DNA of 64,000 nt from Cordia subcordata (Eukaryota > Streptophyta > Magnoliopsida > Boraginales > Cordiaceae), in NCBI GenBank assembly GCA_028554755.1, contig JAPTOF010000007.1, positions 13,439,001-13,503,000 on the forward strand. Direction: 5' to 3'. The stretch's first letter is position 1. Each line of letters begins with the position of its first letter. Below the pieces are notes generated by a model. The model was not told the DNA's origin. It searched no databases and was given only the letters and a program-made list of their open reading frames with translations. Positions 58,654-64,000 of this stretch are shown here, piece after piece. A program made the translations under genes and the position numbers.

Positions 58654-59050
58654 TGTTAGAATAAAACGCTGTAATATTCTGATTATGCGGAAATAAAATT
58701 TCATAGGATCTTAACCAAATCAAGATTACATACTATTGTTAGTCACAGTTATCATGAAGAAATTACCCACAAGGAAAATCCTGACTTCGTTCTACTCTCT
58801 GTCTCCTTTTGGTATCTGATAATTTTTTGATGGAATCATATTTTGTACGTATGATAGACACCCCTTTATAGAGAAGAAAAGAGGGACAGATAACCAACCA
58901 CTAAGGGATAACTGTCTATCATGATTCGTAATAATCCTCTTAGTGGTATTTGTCTAATAAATTGGTTTGTCTTAATCATCAGCTGTTAGTTACCAAGTCA
59001 AATAAAAGTACTAAAGGTTAGTGGGCCACAATATCAGGAAACACATTTAT
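58654..59050 (-). repeat. 5' LTR of the truncated copia element
   Basis: It begins on the plus strand TGTTAGAATAAAACG. In element orientation it has a TATA-like stretch (TCTCTATAAAGGGG, about 58873). No second copy in the window. Right border approximate. Confidence 0.6.
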
Positions 59051-59289
59051 ATCGTCGATAACCTTCACATCTTGATCATAGGTCTACATTGTATTAGTAG
59101 CCAGGACTGGACTCCAATACTCCAAATCAGCATCCTTCAAGGGAGAAATCTTCTCACTCTCGTCCCTCTTTTCCTGCATTTCTTCTTTTTCGTTGTCGTC
59201 TGGTTGTTTATCATTGTCATTCAATAGACCTTGAAGGAGCTCGTCACTCTTTGATGGTTCTTCTGACTCCTCATAACCTAGGGTAAGCA

Positions 59290-59755
59290 CCATCCTTGGA
59301 ATGAACTCTTATCTTCACATTTCAACCCAGTGAAAAGTTTTGTTTCAATCACATGTTTGTCCAATTGAGTTGTTTTTAATCTCATTCCATTATGTACTCT
59401 TCCATTCTAATCTATGTTTATTATAAGCATGATAGTTGCTCCAACCTTCAGTTTCAGGACCTGATTTGGCATCCGAGAACACTTCATACTGTTTAAGAAT
59501 TCTAGAGTGATTAACTCATTTTCCCTATCTACAGTGGAATCACTTCTGCATACACTGTCTGCACTCAAGTATTCATATTCCTCTCTAGGGATCATAGATA
59601 GAACAAAATCATTGATTTTTCCAATGACTTTAAGTGTTGGAGCTAGAATAGCTCTATCTGGGAGATATTTGTCATCCATTAGTTATTTTCTAAATCAGGA
59701 TATGTGCTTTCCACGATGGAAGCTAGAAGATCCACAAAATCTTTGATCAATATGT
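59290..59755 (-). pseudogene. PIF1-type helicase remnant (Helitron-like)
   Basis: The minus strand encodes KYLPDRAILAPTLKVIGKIN, MIPREEYEYLSADSVCRSD, LEFLNSMKCSRMPNQVLKLKV and GATIMLIINID, then in the same direction NGMRLKTTQLDKHVIE. This order is the C-terminal part of PIF1 helicases encoded by Helitrons and by plant PIF1-like genes ('FLN-(L/I)--SG-PNH-L-LKVG-P(V/I)MLLRNID---GL-NGTRL'). The Gly-Leu-Leu-Arg of the RNID motif is degraded and stops occur on both sides. Walker A/B motifs, a Rep domain and Helitron ends were not found nearby. An acidic 69-codon frame at 59084-59293 lies downstream and is unassigned. Confidence 0.8.
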
Positions 59756-59772
59756 CATATGGAATTTCAACA

Positions 59773-60075
59773 AATGAACAAATGATTAGTAAAAGTTATG
59801 AAATTATTAAAATTTCCCAAAATACTTTGTTAAACGATTCATTGACCTTAATGACATTTCATTTGTATGATAGATTTCCTATATTGCGCATTCCAACTAT
59901 TTCCCTTCATAAGAAACAGTTTCGGGTCACAAATTCAAGTTGTTTTGATATTATGTTGACCCTATTAAATGAACAAATGATTAGTAGAAGTTATGATATT
60001 ATTAAAATTGCCCAAAATACTTTGTTAAACAATTCATTGGCCTTTATGACATTTCATTTGCATAATGGACTTCCT
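59773..60075. repeat. 108-bp direct repeat, 195 bp apart
   Basis: 59773-59880 and 59968-60075 share AATGAACAAATGATTAGTA and nearly all following bases to TTCCT, differing by about ten substitutions. Both lie in one plus-strand open frame (59704-60159) that has no recognisable domain. Confidence 0.9.
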
Positions 60076-60159
60076 AACATCACATGCATTCTTTTTCTCG
60101 TGAATCCATTTGTACAAAAGAGAAAAATCAATTCATTAATATTTCAAATTTTTTACTAA

Positions 60160-61800
60160 AATTATGACAACTTAACATTTAACACAAAAAAGGGCTTTGA
60201 TAGAATTTAATTAGCACATATATGAAGCCTTAGCAAATTTTTTTTTTAAAAAAAGGTATGAAAGATACCATAAAAAAATATAAAGGAAAAATAGAATAAA
60301 ATTGATGTAAGTCAGTCTTTTAACACTTACGAAATTCAAAAATGATTAATATATATTTGTCCTTGTACATTAACACCATACACATTAACATCCTCTTCTT
60401 TAGCAAGTGGCTTATTATAAAAATATATATATTTTTATAATAAAGTTCGTATTTTTTAAAATTAAACTAATAATAAGAAAATTAATTGGCTGGAGTCCAT
60501 AATGGAGTATTATTTTAAGTAATCAATTTTTAAATTCAAATTAATATAATATATTTATCAAATAATAAATGCTTTTTTTGGAAATCATAAATGAATTTAT
60601 TTTAGCATTAATTGTTTGAGCATTTGATTTTTTAATCAAGACTAATTATGTATATTATTATAAAGATAAAATAACAATAAATGATCAATTATTCTATATA
60701 AGCTAAAGGATAAATCTCAATATGTTATTGTTGACGTAGCATTCTTTTGATATTATGAAAAAATGAACTCATATACTGATCACCCAAAACTTTACATTTT
60801 TTCATATAATTCAATCCAATCTACCTTTACTAAATAGTATAAGAGCAGTTAAAAGTACCATTACTGTATAATTGATGCTATTCAATGTTAGCTAGATTAT
60901 CTAATAAGGTGTTTAGATTTACTTATAAGCTAGCCAAACTTACTTCTAAGTAGGAGAATGAACATTGGACGTTTAATGAAATTTACTTATTAGAAATTCA
61001 GAATAAGATATATAAATAGAAGTGAGGTTGAAAAACTAGCTTGCATATATAATGTACTTAAAAAATATTATTTTTTTAATAAGCCGCAATAGAATATTAT
61101 GCAAGTTGTTTTTTAATTGTCACGCCAGTTTTTTAATTAATTTTGTTCAAAGTACATGACTTGTATTCAGTGCAAATTTATACAAGTTTAACATAATCAA
61201 CAAAATTTATTTGTATCCATTAACGTGTATAAAGTATATCAAGCCTAATATATCTTTTCTACACATACATGAAAAGTTTAACATGAATTTTGTTTAATAT
61301 CTCAAATTTCATTATGATTTGCTCGTAAGACATGAAATTATAGACCTGATCAAAGAATCTATTTTCAAATCACAAAAATTTGATTGGAAAAAATATGTTT
61401 CATGAATCTTCAGAACACAAAAAGGTCCAATTTTTTAATTAATACTTGTAAGATACACATTGTGCACGTAAACACTCTAGGTCAAAAGATTTAGGCAAAA
61501 AGAATGAAAAATTTATTATTAAAATTATCAAATTGATATCACATACTTAAGACCCGTAACATAATCCTTAATCCTCTGAAAAAAAATTTATTCTTGAATG
61601 TAACAAAAAATTTCTATATAATCAATTTTGAATGTGACATGAATATAAGATTTAGAACTGTTTAACACATACTTACCCTCTCATGTGGCTATTCATATAA
61701 GAAAAAAAATATTGAAGAAGGTAATAACTCAAACAAATATGAAAAAATTACAAAAAGGGTGAAAGAAAACCAACCTAATTTTGCAGACAAACTAACACTT
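60160..61800. other. AT-rich stretch without a recognisable gene
   Basis: Both strands were read; no domain or repeat structure defined. Confidence 0.5.
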
Positions 61801-62850
61801 AGAGCATGTTTGGTGGTAGCATTTGATATAACGTTTAGAGTTTTGACAGTCAAAACTCTAATTTGATAATTATCTCTGTTCGATAAAATAGCGTTTTAAT
61901 TTAGCTTTTAACATTTGAAACAGCCTCTATCAGACACTATACTTTTTAATGTTTGAGAATATTAACATAGCATTATCTCTCATCCTTAAGCACACATAAA
62001 AATTTCTCAGTGATCAGCCTTCATTATCAGGTACTCTTCTAGCTCAAGCTCTAGCTTTGTATTATATAATTATTTCTCCAAAAAGAGAATTATACATTAA
62101 TTTACTTTTTTTTTTGTGAAGAAATACTTGTCTGCAAAATTCTAGAAAACCATGATTTTGATTTATTGTGATAGTTTTGAAGAAGTTAACCTTTTTTGTA
62201 TTGTGATAATTATTGTGAAGAAATTAACCTTTTTTTTCATTAATTATATGACAATTTATTTCATTTTCTTATATCACTAATCAGAAATTATGGATTGTTA
62301 ATCATTCACTTGAACTAGAGAATGTTTTTATTTCAAAAAATCCTGTTATGAGGGTAGGATAGAATTTGTTTTTTGGATTGCTTCTAGTCGAGAAGATATT
62401 GCTTGGTGTATTTTTGTTTGATGTGAAGGCTTATATGTGGTGCCTTCTTTGTGTTTGTTGAAATGTCTCAAATAGTGTACAATTGATGAAGATAATTTAT
62501 TGAGAAATTAATTTATTATGTTTTCAAATATATCTAATTATAAAAATATTATCTTATTTCAGTAATTTTAATAATAATTATTATTAGAATAACAATACTA
62601 ATAATAATTGCAATGGTAACATAATGGGTTAACTTTGATGTCCTTTTATAATAACATTTATCGGCTAATCCAATAGCTAATTTTACCGAATACATTTAAA
62701 TTGATGAGCTACTTAAACAACTATCAATTAATAGCTAAAACACAACAGCGATCAGTTATCTAAATAACTATCAGCTATCCAAATAGCTATTAGCTATCTA
62801 AACAGCTATTTTTGCTTAATAGAGCCTTAACTTTTAATACCAAATGAGCA
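61801..62850. mobile_element. Possible large MITE-like element
   Basis: The left side reads GAGCATGTTTGGTGGTAGC. The reverse complement of the right side has GCTCATTTGGTATTAAAAG, and a (C/G)AGCTAT-rich foldback-prone stretch lies at 62660-62815. The ends match only partly and no target duplication is clear. Confidence 0.3.
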
Positions 62851-63001
62851 TAGATTAATAGAATGCTTCACACCTCAAGATAGTCTGAACAATGGGTTAA
62901 AAAATTTGGGGATATGGAACAAAGATAATTTAAACTTATACATAACATATTAGAATTACTTTAATTGATCTAGTTATATAATAGTAATAAAATATATTAA
63001 T

Positions 63002-63360
63002 CATTGATTTAATTATGTACCAAAAAAATAAAAGCATTACCATAAATATAAAAAGGAAGATAAATATGATTTATTTTGTTCTTCACCAAAAAATTCAAAT
63101 CATTTTGTTCTTCACCCAAAAAGGGAAATAAATAATTAATTTCCATAAACATAAGAAGCATGATATATGGGTTTAATTTTGTTTTTACCAACAAAAAGAA
63201 AACACATACTTGCTTTGTATTAGTATAGAATCATTGCTTGATTAGTTTTGAAGGATTTTGTGGAAAAAAAGGGGAAGCAAAATACATGGCATTGATTTAA
63301 CTACGTATCAAAAAAATAAAAACATTACCATAAAAATATAAAGCAAGATAAATAGGATTG
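63002..63360. repeat. 70-bp direct repeat, 288 bp apart
   Basis: CATTGATTTAA(T/C)TA(T/C)GTA with the following AAAAAAATAAAA(G/A)CATTACC starts at 63002 and again at 63290 and stays alignable for about 70 bp. Between them CATTTTGTTCTTCACC-like text occurs twice (63075, 63100). Confidence 0.85.
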
Positions 63361-64000
63361 ATCTTTTCTTTTTTTCAAGCATACACGTGACATTCATATA
63401 ACTTATGTCCTATGTCCAAATAGCATGAATTAAACTTGGACATGTCAACTTCAACCAAAAATATAGTGCTTGTTGCTTTATATATATATTTAGATAGATA
63501 GATGTAATATGCATGAAAAATTCATGGTAGCCAAGGCCAATTCATAATAATGGAATGGTGGTATCGATTGTGGCAACAACAACAACATTCCTTCCCATAG
63601 CCCTTTAAAAAGTAAGAGATCTTCTTGGAAATTGGACGGACTAGGAAAATTGGCTTTTTACTTATACATCGTCTAAAACAACTATTTTTATCCGTTATAG
63701 CAAAGAAAGAAACAAACCAAAGGGGTTTTCATTCCTAGTTTCAACCTTTACAAAAAGTATTTTGAATTTCAAATTTTCTTGATTCCCAGTTTAAATCCAA
63801 AATGGAAACTATAAAATTTGAAAATTTTCTAAAAATATGAAAGCATAAACTGCCAACTTTGTAGAAGCCAAATGAAACAAAAGGGACAGGTTTGAGGATC
63901 ATTTGGTTTTAGCATTGTAGTGTTGTCAATTTCTGATATCTTTGAAATTGCAAAACTAATACTAACCTTTTTTTTTAATTATTCTTTATTGATAGTAAAT
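63361..64000. other. AT-rich end of window, no gene seen
   Basis: A short (TA)n near 63479 and no coding sequence. A promoter of a gene beyond the window cannot be excluded. Confidence 0.4.

Larger units (their letters stand above)
53818..59050 (-). mobile_element. 3'-truncated Ty1/copia element
   Basis: Minus-strand element with a 5' LTR starting (plus-strand side) at 58654, primer site 58640-58651, a 1.7-kb AT-rich leader, then gag, zinc knuckle, protease, integrase and RT. It stops inside RT at about 53818: the end of RT, RNase H and the 3' LTR are missing. All coding parts are interrupted by stops and frameshifts. The outer LTR border (about 59050) is not sharply defined. Confidence 0.8.

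Noticed and set aside
61801..62850. Confident Tourist/Harbinger assignment
   Set aside because: The ends match only over a short TTTGGT core and no target duplication is visible, so it is listed as possible only.
1..64000. CRISPR arrays, bacterial operons, toxin-antitoxin or phage modules
   Set aside because: No regularly spaced identical repeats with unique spacers and no prokaryotic gene organisation; the window is plant nuclear DNA.
1..64000. tRNA, rRNA or organelle-derived inserts
   Set aside because: Reading both strands I found no tRNA cloverleaf boxes, rRNA blocks or plastid/mitochondrial genes; a covariance-model search would be decisive.

Overview
The window is nuclear DNA from a flowering plant, most likely a eudicot. 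It is strongly AT-rich, with introns of plant size and GT-AG borders. LTR retrotransposons of both Ty1/copia and Ty3/gypsy type are abundant, and there are Tourist-, hAT- and Mutator-like non-autonomous DNA transposons and many microsatellites. I see no prokaryotic operons, CRISPR arrays, or rRNA or tRNA genes. The species cannot be fixed from the sequence.

Only one host gene is convincingly intact: a neutral ceramidase on the + strand, at about 44.56-53.2 kb. It has a TATA box, a non-coding first exon, a leader intron, a 5-codon uORF ending 2 nt before the main ATG, and nine coding exons. These join in frame to 788 residues and carry the GDVSPN active-site motif. The product would release sphingoid base and fatty acid from ceramide in the secretory pathway.

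Layout: 0-4.0 kb holds decayed minus-strand copia sequence (two gag starts in tandem, one LTR), with a 1.17-kb Mutator-like foldback element inserted in one gag. 4.2-5.7 kb has a large microsatellite and the 3' part of a gypsy element (integrase plus chromodomain). 5.7-16.7 kb is mostly non-coding: LTR-derived fragments, a 78-bp minisatellite inside an open frame, a hAT-like element and unclassified repeat DNA. 16.75-21.5 kb is a decayed copia element with both LTRs. 22.2-23.35 kb is the 3' end of a plus-strand copia element. 24.73-33.94 kb is a structurally complete 9.2-kb copia element with 1.74- and 1.79-kb LTRs and a 5-bp target duplication. 34.8-37.3 kb holds two gypsy 5' ends of opposite orientation. 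38.0-39.6 kb has two inverted copies of a Tourist-like MITE. 39.6-44.5 kb is AT-rich intergenic DNA with tandem duplications. After the ceramidase gene, 53.8-59.05 kb is a 3'-truncated copia element, 59.3-59.75 kb a PIF1/Helitron-type helicase remnant, and 60-64 kb AT-rich DNA with local duplications.

The mobile-element coding regions all contain stops or frameshifts and are not expected to act autonomously. I found no convincing new multigene system. The most useful leads are the uORF at the ceramidase start codon, the retained open frame over the 78-bp minisatellite, the nested Mutator-like element with its G-rich core, and several datable insertions and rearrangements.
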